From contig JAFEMX010000003.1 in assembly GCA_016892645.1 (NCBI GenBank), positions 1 through 64,000 on the forward strand: DNA of 64,000 bases. The letters are read 5' to 3'. Each line of letters starts with the position of its first letter. Position 1 is the first letter of the stretch. Positions 43,645 through 53,900 of the stretch are shown in pieces. The translations under genes were made by a program, and so were the position numbers. The stretch is from Micrococcaceae bacterium RIT 802 (lineage in GTDB: Bacteria; Actinomycetota; Actinomycetes; Actinomycetales; Micrococcaceae). Under the pieces are notes generated by a model that made no database searches, was not told the origin of the DNA, and saw only the letters and a program-made list of their open reading frames with translations.

Positions 43645-45018
43645 CTAATCGGGCACGTCGGCACCGGGCGCCGGGGAACCCACCGGGGCGTCGTGCAGGT
43701 CCGCGACCTGCCGGCGTTCCTGCCGCACGGCCAAGGCGGCCACGAGCAGCACCACCACGAGACAGCCCAGGCCCAGGCCGCGGAATCCGATGAGGGCGAG
43801 CACCACTCCGGATCCCGCGGCACCCAGCGCGCCGGCAACCCCCATCAGCGCATCCGATAGCCCCTGGATGGGGACCCGGTGACCGGCGGCGACGCTTTCG
43901 GCGACAAAGGCCGACCCCGCGATCGTCGCCAGCGACCAGCCGATCCCGAGCAGCACCAGACCCGTGGTGACCGCCAGCGTGTGGGAGGCGCCCAGCCCGG
44001 CGGTCAGCAGGGCCGCCACCAGGACGGCGTCACCGATGAGCATCGTGGCGATCCGCCCGCGCCGGTCCGCGAGCAGCCCGACCAGCGGCGAGAGCGCGTA
44101 CATCCCCGCGATATGCAACGAGATCGTGAACCCGATCAGCACCAACACGTCCAGGCTGGGATGGTGGCCGGTCATCGACGCTCCGGCACTGCCGGAGGCC
44201 AGGGCATCGAGGTCCTTCAGGTGCACGGGCGTCATGGACATCACGGCCACCATGACCAGGTGGGCCGCGGTGATGGTCAGGACACCGAGCCGGGCGGCCG
44301 GGTTGGCCCGCAGGATCGCCAGTCCGCCGCGGATGGCCGAGGGGGCCGGACCCTGTGCCCCGGCGACGGGCCGTTGGGCGGTGACGAGTGACAAGGGGTC
44401 GGGCCGGAGACCGATGTTGAGCACGACGACGGAGAGCAGCATTCCGGTCAGGGAGAACAGGAACGGGCCACTCATCTCGGGCAGCCCTAACCGTGCCCCC
44501 AGGGCAGCGCCCGGTCCGATCAGGTTGGGGCCTGCCACGGCTCCGATGGTGATGGCCCAGACGACCAGGCCCAGGTCGCGGGCCCTGCTGTCCGGTGCGG
44601 CGAGGTCGGTCGCGGCAAAGCGGGCCTGGAGGTTCGCGGCGTTCCCCACTCCCAGCAGTGCCGCCGAGACCAGAAGCAGCCCGAGGCTGCCCACGACCGG
44701 CGTCAGGGCCATGCCGACGGCGCCGAGGGCGGCGATCAGCAGCCCGGTGGATAGCGCAATCCGCCGTCCCCGGCGGATGGCCATCCCGGCCAACGGCAGG
44801 GCAGTGACGGCGCCGGCCACGGAGATCGCCATGGTCGGCGCCCCGGCGAACGCGTTGCTGTCGGTCAGCTCGACGGCCATGAGCGATCCCAGTGCCAGCC
44901 CGGAGCCGTTGCCGATGCCGCTGAGCAGTTGGGCCAGCGAGAGCGTCGTGACGACCCGTCGCTGCTGACGGCGGCGCAGGACGGGCGGCGGGTTCTCTGC
45001 TGCGGGGGTCTCGGTCAC
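43645..45018 (-). CDS. MFS transporter
   Basis: A 457-residue major facilitator protein with about twelve hydrophobic segments split by a central loop near residues 205-225. The loop-2/3 motif region reads GMAIRRGRRIALSTG and the matching second-half site is GLLADRRGRIATMLIGDA. Charged cytoplasmic ends. Substrate unknown; drug efflux is a family possibility only. GTG 45018 is the start, 6 bases after -10 TAGGCT, so probably leaderless. Convergent with the iminopeptidase gene, 16 bases apart. Confidence 0.85.
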   Translation of the reverse strand: MTETPAAENPPPVLRRRQQRRVVTTLSLAQLLSGIGNGSGLALGSLMAVELTDSNAFAGAPTMAISVAGAVTALPLAGMAIRRGRRIALSTGLLIAALGAVGMALTPVVGSLGLLLVSAALLGVGNAANLQARFAATDLAAPDSRARDLGLVVWAITIGAVAGPNLIGPGAALGARLGLPEMSGPFLFSLTGMLLSVVVLNIGLRPDPLSLVTAQRPVAGAQGPAPSAIRGGLAILRANPAARLGVLTITAAHLVMVAVMSMTPVHLKDLDALASGSAGASMTGHHPSLDVLVLIGFTISLHIAGMYALSPLVGLLADRRGRIATMLIGDAVLVAALLTAGLGASHTLAVTTGLVLLGIGWSLATIAGSAFVAESVAAGHRVPIQGLSDALMGVAGALGAAGSGVVLALIGFRGLGLGCLVVVLLVAALAVRQERRQVADLHDAPVGSPAPGADVPD

Positions 45019-45024
45019 CCGAGC

Positions 45025-45030
45025 AGCCTA
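45025..45030 (-). promoter_or_regulatory. -10 box (TAGGCT) of the MFS gene
   Basis: TAGGCT on the minus strand, 6 bases before the GTG at 45018. Confidence 0.6.
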
Positions 45031-45068
45031 CCAAGGCACCGGCCCGGACCACCGGCGCGCTGGACCAC

Positions 45069-45120
45069 GCGACGGGGGCCCGGACAGCCGTGCATCCACG
45101 GCTGTCCGGGCCCCCGTCGC
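45069..45120. terminator. 24-bp perfect hairpin after terC
   Basis: 45069-45092 pairs without a mismatch with 45097-45120 around a CATC loop. It begins 40 bases past the terC stop on the minus strand. No T-run follows, but a stem this strong should stop terC transcription before the MFS promoter. Confidence 0.8.
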
Positions 45121-45160
45121 CGGCGGTGTCCGTCCCCGGGGAACGAACATCAGCCGGAGG

Positions 45161-46204
45161 TCAGGAGTTGATCTCCGGGTCCTCTCCGTTGCCCTGCTCC
45201 GCAGCGGCCTTCTCCTGTGCCTCAGCGGCGGCGCGCTTGCCGGCCGGACTCATGAGGCTGGCGACGGTGGCGATGACCAGGGTGCCGACGATGACGATCA
45301 GCGAGAAGCCGGTGCTGATGTCGGGAACCCAGTGGATGCCCTCTCCGCCGTTGATGAAGGGCAGCTCGTTCTCGTGCATGGCGTGGAAGATCAGCTTGAC
45401 GCCGATGAACGCGAGGATGATCGACAGGGCGTGCTTGAGGAAGATCAGGCGTTCCATCAGGCCGCCCAGCAGGAAGTAGAGCTGCCGCAGGCCCATGAGG
45501 GCGAAGATGTTGGCCGTGAACACGATGAACGCGCTTTGGGTCAGGCCGAAGATCGCCGGGATCGAGTCGACGGCGAACAGCAGGTCGGTCATGCCGATCG
45601 TGATGAACACCATGACCATGGGGGTGAACATGCGCTTGCCGTCGATGGTGGTGCGCAGCTTGTTCCCGTCGAAGTTCTTGCTGACCGGCAGCTTGGCCGT
45701 CAGCTTGGAGACGAGGCCGCTCTCGCCCTCTTCTTCGTCGTCGTCGCTGCCGGTGGCCTGCTTCCAGGCGGTCCACAGCAGGAAGATGCCGAAGATGTAG
45801 AAGATCCAGGTGAGGTTCTCGATGAGCGCCGCGCCCAGCAGGATGAAGATGCCGCGCAGGATCAGCGCGATGATGATGCCGAACATCAGCACTTCCTGCT
45901 GGTACTTCCGCGGTACCGAGAACCGCGCCATGATGATGATGAAGACGAAGAGATTATCGACGCTCAGGCTGTATTCGGTGACCCAGCCGGCAACGAATTC
46001 CTGGCCGTAGTCGGGTCCCGCCTGCCACCACAACAGCCCCGCGAAGAGGATCGCCAGGGTCACGTAGAAGCCGACCCAGAGGCCGGCTTCCTTCATGGAG
46101 GGTTCATGGGGCCGCTTGACCACATACAGCAGGTCGAAGAGCAGGATCAGGCCGAGGGCCACGAACGAGATCACTTCGAATTGGATTGTCAGGTGTTCCG
46201 ACAC
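45161..46204 (-). CDS. terC: TerC/Alx-family membrane protein (probable Mn exporter)
   Basis: A 347-residue TerC-family protein with about eight or nine membrane segments. Conserved acidic motifs are EYSLSVDNLFVFIIIMARF and FAVDSIPAIFGLT, the metal-pathway sites of this family, separated by the charged loop GSDDDEEEGESG. Homologues such as Alx and MneA relate to manganese export and metal supply to secreted enzymes. Start GTG 46204 has AAAGG upstream. The leader carries a probable manganese riboswitch, which agrees with this role. Confidence 0.92.
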   Translation of the reverse strand: MSEHLTIQFEVISFVALGLILLFDLLYVVKRPHEPSMKEAGLWVGFYVTLAILFAGLLWWQAGPDYGQEFVAGWVTEYSLSVDNLFVFIIIMARFSVPRKYQQEVLMFGIIIALILRGIFILLGAALIENLTWIFYIFGIFLLWTAWKQATGSDDDEEEGESGLVSKLTAKLPVSKNFDGNKLRTTIDGKRMFTPMVMVFITIGMTDLLFAVDSIPAIFGLTQSAFIVFTANIFALMGLRQLYFLLGGLMERLIFLKHALSIILAFIGVKLIFHAMHENELPFINGGEGIHWVPDISTGFSLIVIVGTLVIATVASLMSPAGKRAAAEAQEKAAAEQGNGEDPEINS

Positions 46205-46244
46205 GGTAACCTTTCCGGGCGCGCTCGGCGCCGGCTGGGGATAT

Positions 46245-46360
46245 GGGGCATGGCCGCAAGTCTCTCCGCCGGCCCGGTCCCCGGGGCGGCCGCTGTGCCC
46301 GGCGGGGCATCGATGCCCCGCGTGTTGACGTCCACAGTGTTGGGATACTCCCCTACGCTC
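46245..46360 (-). promoter_or_regulatory. Probable yybP-ykoY (manganese) riboswitch upstream of terC
   Basis: The terC leader, read on the minus strand, has the conserved 5' loop GGGGAGTA (complement of 46346-46353), then GTCAACACG, a self-complementary stem CGGGGCATCGATGCCCCG (46303-46320), CTGTG/CACAG closing pairs around it, and the 3' loop GAGACTTG (complement of 46257-46264). Their order and spacing match the yybP-ykoY aptamer, which turns on Mn exporters when Mn is high. Boundaries are approximate; the expression platform would be 46205-46245, near the ribosome site. Confidence 0.75.
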
Positions 46361-46365
46361 CCGAA

Positions 46366-46371
46366 ATCCTA
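46366..46371 (-). promoter_or_regulatory. -10 box (TAGGAT) of the terC leader
   Basis: TAGGAT on the minus strand, about 10 bases before the first conserved riboswitch bases, giving a leader of about 155 bases. Confidence 0.5.
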
Positions 46372-46381
46372 CAGCATTGCC

Positions 46382-48484
46382 TCAGGCGTGGCCCGCTTGT
46401 TGCATCTGGCGCAGCTCCTTCTTCAGGTCCCCGACCTCGTCACGCAGCCGGGCCGCCAGCTCGAAGTGCAGTTCCCCGGCGGCGCCGTGCATCTGCTCGG
46501 TCAACTGGGTGATCAGGTCCACGAGGTCCTCCGCCGGCACCGAGGCCAGCCCGTCGCGCCGGACCCCGGCCTCGGCCTTGTGGGTCTTCGCGGTGGACTT
46601 GCGGGCGCCCTTGGCCAGCCGCTGGTTGTTCAGCAGTTCCTGCGTGTCGGCATCCTCGCGGGCCAACTGGTCGGTGATGTCAGCGATCTTCTTGCGCAAC
46701 GGCATCGGGTCAACGCCGCGCTCCTTGTTGTACGCTTCCTGGATCTCGCGGCGGCGGTTCGTCTCCTCGATGGCGTGCGCCATGGAATCGGTGATCCGGT
46801 CGGCGTACATGTGCACCTGGCCGGAGACGTTGCGGGCGGCACGGCCGATGGTCTGGATCAACGAGGTGCCCGAACGCAGGAACCCCTCCTTGTCCGCATC
46901 GAGGATGGCCACCAGCGAGACCTCCGGCAGGTCCAGGCCCTCACGCAGCAGGTTGATGCCCACCAGCACGTCGAAGACGCCCATGCGCAATTCCCGCAGC
47001 AGCTCCACGCGGCGCAGCGTGTCGACGTCGGAGTGCAGGTACTGGACCTTGACCCCGTGTTCGGTCAGGTAGTCGGTCAGGTCCTCGGCCATCCGCTTGG
47101 TCAGGGTGGTGACCAGGACGCGTTCGTTGTTTCCGGTCCGGGTGCGGATCTCGTCGAGCAGGTCGTCGATCTGCCCCTTCGTCGGCTTGACCACGATCTC
47201 CGGGTCCAGCAGCCCGGTCGGGCGGATGATCTGCTGGACGACGCCGTCTGCCTTTCCCAATTCGTATTTGCCCGGTGTGGCCGAGAGGTAGACGGTCTGG
47301 CCGATGCGCTCGAGGAACTCGTCCCACTTCAGCGGCCGGTTGTCCATGGCCGATGGCAGGCGGAAGCCGTGCTCGACCAGCGTGCGCTTGCGCGACATGT
47401 CGCCTTCGTACATGGCGCCGATCTGCGGGATGGTCACATGGGACTCGTCCACGACCAGCATGAAGTCGTCCGGGAAGTAGTCCAGCAGGCAATGCGGGGC
47501 GGTCCCGGGGCCGCGGCCGTCGATGTGCCGCGAGTAGTTCTCGATGCCGTTGCAGAAGCCCATCTGCTGCATCATTTCCAGGTCATAGGTGGTGCGCATG
47601 CGCAGGCGTTGGGCTTCCACCAGCTTGTTCTGCCCCTCGAGTTCGTTCAGCCGCACGCGCAGCTCGTCCTCGATGTCGGTGATGGCCCGATTCATCCGTT
47701 CGGGCCCGGCGACGTAGTGGCTGGCGGGGAAGACGTACATCTCCTCCTCTTCCCGGATCACGTCACCGGTGAGCGGGTGGAGCGTGTGGATCTGTTCGAT
47801 CTCGTCGCCGAAGAACTCGATGCGCAGCGCCTGCTCCTCGTACATCGGGATGATCTCCACGGTGTCGCCGCGCACGCGAAAGGTCCCGCGGTGGAAGTCC
47901 ATGTCGTTGCGGGCGTACTGCATGGAGACGAACTTGCGCAGCAGGTCGTCGCGGTTCATTTCCATGCCCTTGCGCAGGGTGACCATCCCGGCGACGTATT
48001 CTTCCGGCGTGCCCAGGCCGTAGATGCAGGAGACCGTGGCGACGACGATGACGTCGCGGCGGGTCAGTAGCGTGTTCGTGGCCGAGTGCCGCAGGCGTTC
48101 GACCTCCTCGTTGACCGAGGAGTCCTTCTCGATGAACGTATCGGTCTGCGGCACGTACGCTTCGGGCTGGTAGTAGTCGTAGTAGGAAACGAAGTACTCG
48201 ACGGCGTTGTTCGGGAGCAATTCGCGGAACTCATTGGCCAGCTGGGCGGCCAGGGTCTTGTTCTGCACCAGCACGAGGGTGGGCCGCTGGATCTTCTCGA
48301 TCAGCCACGCGGTGGTCGCGCTCTTGCCGGTGCCGGTGGCACCGAGCAGGACGACGTCCTTCTCCCCGCCGTTGACGCGTTCTGCCAGTTCCTTGATGGC
48401 CTGGGGCTGGTCGCCTGCCGGTTTGTAGTCGCTGATGACCTCGAACGGGGCGACGACACGGTTGATCTCCTGGGCAAGACTCAT
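46382..48484 (-). CDS. uvrB: UvrB, excinuclease subunit B
   Basis: A 700-residue helicase-like subunit that verifies lesions handed over by UvrA and recruits UvrC. Walker [16 protein letters not shown] is near residues 46-60; the beta-hairpin that probes DNA includes [20 protein letters not shown]; helicase motifs include [10 protein letters not shown] and [10 protein letters not shown]; the C-terminal UVR motif reads [22 protein letters not shown] 48484 has -10 TAGCCT 6 bases ahead; probably leaderless. No SOS box was seen upstream, unlike uvrA. Confidence 0.98.
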   Translation of the reverse strand: MSLAQEINRVVAPFEVISDYKPAGDQPQAIKELAERVNGGEKDVVLLGATGTGKSATTAWLIEKIQRPTLVLVQNKTLAAQLANEFRELLPNNAVEYFVSYYDYYQPEAYVPQTDTFIEKDSSVNEEVERLRHSATNTLLTRRDVIVVATVSCIYGLGTPEEYVAGMVTLRKGMEMNRDDLLRKFVSMQYARNDMDFHRGTFRVRGDTVEIIPMYEEQALRIEFFGDEIEQIHTLHPLTGDVIREEEEMYVFPASHYVAGPERMNRAITDIEDELRVRLNELEGQNKLVEAQRLRMRTTYDLEMMQQMGFCNGIENYSRHIDGRGPGTAPHCLLDYFPDDFMLVVDESHVTIPQIGAMYEGDMSRKRTLVEHGFRLPSAMDNRPLKWDEFLERIGQTVYLSATPGKYELGKADGVVQQIIRPTGLLDPEIVVKPTKGQIDDLLDEIRTRTGNNERVLVTTLTKRMAEDLTDYLTEHGVKVQYLHSDVDTLRRVELLRELRMGVFDVLVGINLLREGLDLPEVSLVAILDADKEGFLRSGTSLIQTIGRAARNVSGQVHMYADRITDSMAHAIEETNRRREIQEAYNKERGVDPMPLRKKIADITDQLAREDADTQELLNNQRLAKGARKSTAKTHKAEAGVRRDGLASVPAEDLVDLITQLTEQMHGAAGELHFELAARLRDEVGDLKKELRQMQQAGHA

Positions 48485-48490
48485 GGACCT

Positions 48491-48496
48491 AGGCTA
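48491..48496 (-). promoter_or_regulatory. -10 box (TAGCCT) of leaderless uvrB
   Basis: TAGCCT on the minus strand, 6 bases before the uvrB ATG. Confidence 0.55.
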
Positions 48497-48571
48497 CGCC
48501 CCGGCTCCGACACGATGCACGGTTCCCGCCGAGGGCTTAACCGCCGGACGGCAAATGCACGACGGCGGAAG

Positions 48572-48904
48572 TCAGGGGCGGGAGCCGCGTCGCGTGCGGG
48601 GGTGCGTGGAGTCGGCGCCCAGGAGGCCGTTGTTCTCGAAGCGCCCGAGGATGGCCAGGAACATCTGCTGCGCGAAGACCACGCACCCCGCCAGGGCGAG
48701 GACGATGCCGGCCAGGGTCATCCAGGCCGGGACGAGGACCTGCCACGACCAGGGTGCCTGGCCCGTGGTGAATTCGGCGCGGCCGCCGGCGGACAGCCAC
48801 AGCACGATCGCCAGGACCCACAGCAGCCCGGTGGCCACGAACAGCCGCGTCACCCATTTCATGCCGCCGCCGAAGCTGTAGCCCACGGGCTTCGCGGCGC
48901 TCAT
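48572..48904 (-). CDS. Small membrane protein of unknown function
   Basis: A 110-residue protein with two hydrophobic helices (LFVATGLLWVLAIVLWL and LAGIVLALAGCVVFAQQMFL) and a basic C-terminal tail. No family recognised. Its ATG overlaps the coaE stop as ATGA, so it is co-translated with coaE; this also rules out the longer open frame. It lies between coaE and uvrB, a common actinobacterial spot for small membrane proteins. Confidence 0.7.
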   Translation of the reverse strand: MSAAKPVGYSFGGGMKWVTRLFVATGLLWVLAIVLWLSAGGRAEFTTGQAPWSWQVLVPAWMTLAGIVLALAGCVVFAQQMFLAILGRFENNGLLGADSTHPRTRRGSRP

Positions 48905-49551
48905 GGGCGCTCCGTCGGGGTCTCCACCATGGTGCGTGCGGCAGCGGGCAGCAGCCGCGACGTCCACAGCTCGTCGACGGCAGCCAGCAATTCCGCCGTC
49001 GTCCCGGCGTTCTCCAGCACGACGTCGCTGACCGCTGCACGTTCCGCGTCGGTGGCCTGGGCGGCCATCCGTGCTGCAGCGTCTTCGGCGGCCATGCCGC
49101 GGTCGGCCACCATGCGGCGGATCCGTTCCGCGTGCGGGGCCTGCACCGTGATGACGACGTCGAAGGAGTCGTGCTGCCCGGTCTCGACCAGCAGCGGGAT
49201 GTCCTGGACGAGGATGACCGGCTGGTCCGCGCTCTCCCCCGCCGCGGCCTCCTCGCGGATCCGGGCCGCCTCGGCCCGCACCAGCGGATGGACGATGCCG
49301 TTGAGCCGCTCCCTGGCTTCCGTGTCGGCGAAGACCAGTTGGCCGAGGCGGGGACGGTCCAGCCGGCCGGCGTCGTCCAGGACGCCGTCGCCAAAGGCCT
49401 CCACGATGCGCCGCAGGCCCGGCGTGCCGGGCTCGACGACCCGGCGGGCGATGGCGTCGGCATCGACGAGCACGGCGCCGAGCTCCACGAGCCGGGCCGC
49501 CACCGCCGATTTGCCGGCGGCGATCCCGCCGGTCAGTCCCACATCAAGCAT
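48901..49551 (-). CDS. coaE: Dephospho-CoA kinase
   Basis: A 216-residue P-loop kinase for the last step of coenzyme A synthesis. P-loop VGLTGGIAAGKSAVAAR is at residues 4-20, followed by the substrate Asp in LVDADAIARRVVEPG, and the LID region near VVADRGMAAEDAAARMAAQ. Length is normal for the single-domain form. TAGACT is 6 bases before ATG 49551 with no ribosome site, so probably leaderless. Confidence 0.95.
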   Translation of the reverse strand: MLDVGLTGGIAAGKSAVAARLVELGAVLVDADAIARRVVEPGTPGLRRIVEAFGDGVLDDAGRLDRPRLGQLVFADTEARERLNGIVHPLVRAEAARIREEAAAGESADQPVILVQDIPLLVETGQHDSFDVVITVQAPHAERIRRMVADRGMAAEDAAARMAAQATDAERAAVSDVVLENAGTTAELLAAVDELWTSRLLPAAARTMVETPTERP

Positions 49552-49557
49552 CTCGCC

Positions 49558-49563
49558 AGTCTA
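49558..49563 (-). promoter_or_regulatory. -10 box (TAGACT) of leaderless coaE
   Basis: TAGACT on the minus strand, 6 bases before the coaE ATG; it overlaps the last codons and stop of the preceding oxidase gene. Confidence 0.55.
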
Positions 49564-50976
49564 TCGGCCTCCGGCAGGCGGGATGTTCTGGTTGACGTGG
49601 AACAGGTTGGTGGGGTCGTAGATGGCCTTGATCCGTGCCAGCCGGTCGTAGTTGCCCCGATAGGCGGCTCGAACACGGTCCTGGCCTTCGTCCATCAGGA
49701 AGTTGACGTACGCTCCGCCGGCGGTGGTGGGGTGCAGTTCATCGGAGTAGGAGCGGGCCCAGTCGCTGATGAGCTGCGCATTCTCCGGATCCGGGTCGAC
49801 ACCCACGATGACTCCGGCCCAGCCGCCGTTCCGGTAGGCGAACGCGGTCTCCTCGGCCCCCACCCTGGCCACTGCGCCGTCGATCGGGTACAAGTGCATG
49901 GTCGAATGGCCGGTGGGCAGCGCGGCCGCGTGGCGGGTATGGATCCCGATCGCCGCGTCGGTGATCTCCTCGACGAAGTCGGCCCGCCAGTACCATTGCA
50001 GGCCGGCGGGGTACAGCTTGTCGAAGGCCTGTTGCAGCACGTTGAAGGGCATCTCATGCAGGCCCACCAACAGGGGGTCCCCGAATTCCCCGACCGGCGC
50101 CAGCACCTCGTCAGCACGGTCGTGGGAACCGGTGTAGCACCAGATGATTCCGCAGGCCTTCCGACCCCACAAGGCTTCGGGGAACGGGGCTGCCGGCGGG
50201 ATCGTCAGGACGCCGAGCCAGCCGCTGAGTTCCTCCGGCAGGGTGGGAAGCAGTTCCCGGTACCAGCGCATGACCTCGGCGGTGTCGGCCAGGTCGTAGA
50301 GCACCGGTCCGCCGATGATGACCCCGTGCTCGCCGATGTCGTGGGTACGGAAGACGAAGGAGGTGACGATGCCGAAGTTCCCTCCGCCGCCGCGCAGGGC
50401 CCAGAACAGGTCCGGATGTTGGTTGGCGTCGGCTGTCACCAGTGTGCCGTCGGCCAGCACCACGTCGGCGGAGAGCAGGTTGTCCACGCTGAGTCCGAAG
50501 CGCCGCGACAGGTAGCCGATGCCCCCGCCCAATGCGAGTCCGCCGACACCGGTCGAGGCGATGAATCCACTGGGTGTGGCCATGCCGAAGGGCACGGTGG
50601 CATGGTCGACATCGCCCCAGGTGGCGCCCCCGTCCACGCGCACCGTGTGGGCGGCCGGGTCGATGGTCGTTCCCCGGAGGTTCCCCAGGTCGATGACCAG
50701 CGAATCGTCCGCAACGCCCAGGCCGCCGGCGTTGTGTCCGCCACCCCGAACGGCCACGGTGAGTGAATGCGTGCGGCCGAAATCGACGCAGGCGACGATG
50801 TCGGCGGTGTCGGAAACCCGGGCAATGGCCGCAGGATGCTTGTCGATCATCGCATTGTAGACGGCGCGGGCGGTGTCGTATCCGGCGTCCTGCGGGAGGA
50901 TCAGGGAGCCGCGGAGCCGCTCCGCGAGCCCGGTGAAGTCCGTCTCGGCGGTGGTGGTTGGTGTTGCGAGGCTCAT
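49561..50976 (-). CDS. FAD-linked oxidase with berberine-bridge-enzyme tail
   Basis: A 471-residue PCMH-type flavoprotein oxidase. FAD-binding is shown by VAVRGGGHNAGGLGVADDS near residues 75-93, whose His is the usual covalent attachment residue, and GGGIGYLSRRFGLSVDN; the second cysteine link of berberine bridge enzymes is not seen. The C-terminal BBE segment is YDPTNLFHVNQNIPP. Substrates in the family are sugars and secondary metabolites; none can be chosen here. ATG overlaps the stop of the upstream BTAD regulator gene, so they form one operon. Confidence 0.88.
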   Translation of the reverse strand: MSLATPTTTAETDFTGLAERLRGSLILPQDAGYDTARAVYNAMIDKHPAAIARVSDTADIVACVDFGRTHSLTVAVRGGGHNAGGLGVADDSLVIDLGNLRGTTIDPAAHTVRVDGGATWGDVDHATVPFGMATPSGFIASTGVGGLALGGGIGYLSRRFGLSVDNLLSADVVLADGTLVTADANQHPDLFWALRGGGGNFGIVTSFVFRTHDIGEHGVIIGGPVLYDLADTAEVMRWYRELLPTLPEELSGWLGVLTIPPAAPFPEALWGRKACGIIWCYTGSHDRADEVLAPVGEFGDPLLVGLHEMPFNVLQQAFDKLYPAGLQWYWRADFVEEITDAAIGIHTRHAAALPTGHSTMHLYPIDGAVARVGAEETAFAYRNGGWAGVIVGVDPDPENAQLISDWARSYSDELHPTTAGGAYVNFLMDEGQDRVRAAYRGNYDRLARIKAIYDPTNLFHVNQNIPPAGGR

Positions 50977-53900
50977 GATGTGCTCCCGGGTGGGTCGTGG
51001 TTGGTGGTGGTGACCACCACGCTAGGAGGTCGCCCGTTCGCTGGGCGTTCGCCCATCTGGCCGAGCAGTTCGCGCTGCCGGTCCAGCTGGCCCACCCAAC
51101 AAATCTCCCGTCGCTCATGGGCGAGGGCCAGTGCCGTGTGGAGTTCGGCCAATGCCGCATCTCGTTGGTGGTCGCGCGCCAGGGCATCGGCGAGCAACGA
51201 GTGCCAATACGGCATGCGGACCAGGGCGTCCTGGCTGGTGAGCGTGCGCAGGGCCGCCCGAATTCCCCGGATTCCCGGGTCGCCGCCGGTACTCCACCCG
51301 GTGAAGATCTCCGCCCACTGCCCGTAATAGGCGATGTCGTAGCGCCGGCACAGCGTGGTCAATTCCTTGACGACTCGTTGGAGCCCCTCGGCATCGGAGT
51401 CCAACTGGTGCAACAGGGCGACATAGGCCAGCGCCACGGCGCGCGTATACGGGTGCGCCGCAGCGACGGATCGCTCCAGCGCCTCGGTGGCCAGACGTCG
51501 TGCACCTGCCCGATCCCCGGCCAGCCAGTGCGCGTGCGCTGCCCACGCGCGCGCATGTATCTCGATGCGGGTCCCCAGGACCGTGGAATATCCGGGCGTG
51601 ACCACGGTGTAGCAGGACGCGAAGTGTTCGATGGCCTCCGCGGGCCGGCCGAGGGCCAAGGCAGCTCCGGCCACGGCAAAGTGCCCCTGGGCCACCAGGG
51701 CGCCATCGCCAACGCCGAGTTCCAGGGCGCGCTGTCCCACGTCGTAGGCCTCTCCGATCCGGCCCTGCACATAGCGGCCGCAAAACAGGCCGACCAGGCT
51801 TGCCGCCAGGACATCGGGGCGCCCCAGCCCCTCCGCGAGGACGACCGAGCGTTCCAGGTTGTCCAACAGCTCCGCACATGAGTACCCGTGGAGGGCCGTC
51901 AAAGGGGGCGACATGGCACGCCTGACGTCCAGTTCCGCTGCGTCGCGCACACCGCCGGAATCCATGGCCCCCACGATGGCCAGCGCCTGCCTGTAGCTGT
52001 CCAGGGCAGTGGCATTGGCGAACACCCCGACGGCTACCGCCCCGGCGCGCATCCTGAAATGAAGTGCCCTGGCGGGGTTGGAGGCCAGGGCGTGCTGTTC
52101 GGCGAGGCGGGCAGCCACGGCATCCGGATCGCCCCCATGCAGCTCCTCGAGCGTTTCCGCGATCCGCCGGTGCAGCAGCCAGCGTTGGGCCGGCGTCAGG
52201 AGACGGTAGGTGGCATCGGCCAGCAACCGGTGGGCAAAGTAGTACCCGCTCCTCACCGGGACCAGAATCCCCAGGCTCCAGAGTTCGTCCACGGCCTCCA
52301 CGAGATCGGACGACGCCAAATCCGTCGCGGCGCCAAGCATCTGCATGCCCGTTTCCCTGCCGTTGGCGGCCACCACGTTGGCCACGACCCGGGCCGCCCG
52401 CCCCAGGGTGGCGATCCTCCGGACCAGCACCGCGCCCAACTCCTGGTGCTCGCCCGGAGCCCCTCCCGCATCGATCCGAGCCGCCTGGATGATGAACAGC
52501 GGATATCCGCCCGTTGCCGTCCTGAGCATCCGAGCCCGGCCGGCGCCCACCGGGCCTCCGTCCAGGGTGCCGGCGAGGGCTCCCGTGTCCGCCTCGTCCA
52601 AGGGGGCCACGGGTATCTCGTGGAGCAGCCCGAGCCGTTGCAGCGAGGCCAGCATGGCCCGCACCGCCGCACTGGGATGTTGGCTGCCCGTGCGCATCGT
52701 GGCGACCAGCATGAGCCGGGGCGCATACGCCCCGGCGAACAAGAAGGAAACCCAGGCAGCGGTTTCGCTGTCGCACCACTGCAGGTCATCGAGGACCAGC
52801 AGGGTCGGCCGACCCGCGGCACTGATCCCACGGGCCAGTGACTCGAAATACCCGAAGCGCTGCCACGCGTCGACCATGGCGCGCGTCGCGTCGGCCGTCG
52901 CAGGTGGCTGCGGCGGCGGGTTGCCACCCAGTTCCGGAAGCAACCGACGCACGTCACGCTGGATCCGGGCGGGCAGGCCCCGCAGTACCGGTGACAATTC
53001 ACTGGTCTGCAGCCACGCCGCGACGGGTGCCAGGGCAATCGATTCTCCTCCCTCGAAGCATCGTGCCCGCGCGACCAGCGCTCCTCGGGCGGCCGCCCAC
53101 GCAGCCAAGTGTTCGGCCACATGCGTCTTCCCGACGCCCGGCCCGCCGGTCAGCAGGGCGACCGAGTTCCGTCCGCCAGCTGCGCCTTCCCAGTCCGCGT
53201 GCAGGCCGGCCATTTCACGGGCCCGGCCGATGGGAATCTCCAGACGTCCCGCTCGCGGTGAGTCCGTGCGTTCTCCGGGGAGGTCCGCGACCAATGCCAG
53301 GGTGTCCTTCTCCGGCCCGACCCCCAGTTCCCTTTCCAGCATCTGGCAGCAGCTGTGGTAGCTGTGCATCGCCGCCGCGTGTTCACCCAGCGCCAGCTGT
53401 ACACGGATCAGATCCCGGTAGGCCTTCTCGGACAGCGGCGAGACGCGGATGCCCTGCACGGCCGGCTCCAGGGCGCGCTCCGCCTGCCCCGCGACCAGCC
53501 AGGCGGTGGTCGCCCGGGTGCAGAGCGCAGAGCACGACCCCTGCAGTGATTCCCGCAGCGGTCCCACCCAGTCGGCGTAGCTCCCCGGCATCAATTCGCC
53601 ACGGTAGCTGGCCAGTGCCGACGATGCATGGCGCAGAAACGCGGGGGCATCCGCTCGGTCCGCGGCGCTCCGTGCGGCATCGTTCCCGGCCACGAAATCC
53701 TGGACGTCGATGCGCACCGCTGCGTCGGGAACCCAACCAATGGCGCCGCCGGCCGCCCTCAGTCCCCGTGGACCACCCAGCAGCGAGCGCAGGTTGTGGA
53801 GTTCCCGGCGCAGGTTCGTCAGCGCCTGCGCGTCGGTCGACTCGGGCCAGAAGGTCCCGGCCACCACCAGACGCGCCACGAGCCGGTCCGGATGCAGGAC

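Noticed and set aside
45332-48070. A 912-codon frame antisense to terC and uvrB
   Set aside because: Antisense shadow crossing a riboswitch and promoter; no protein-like composition.
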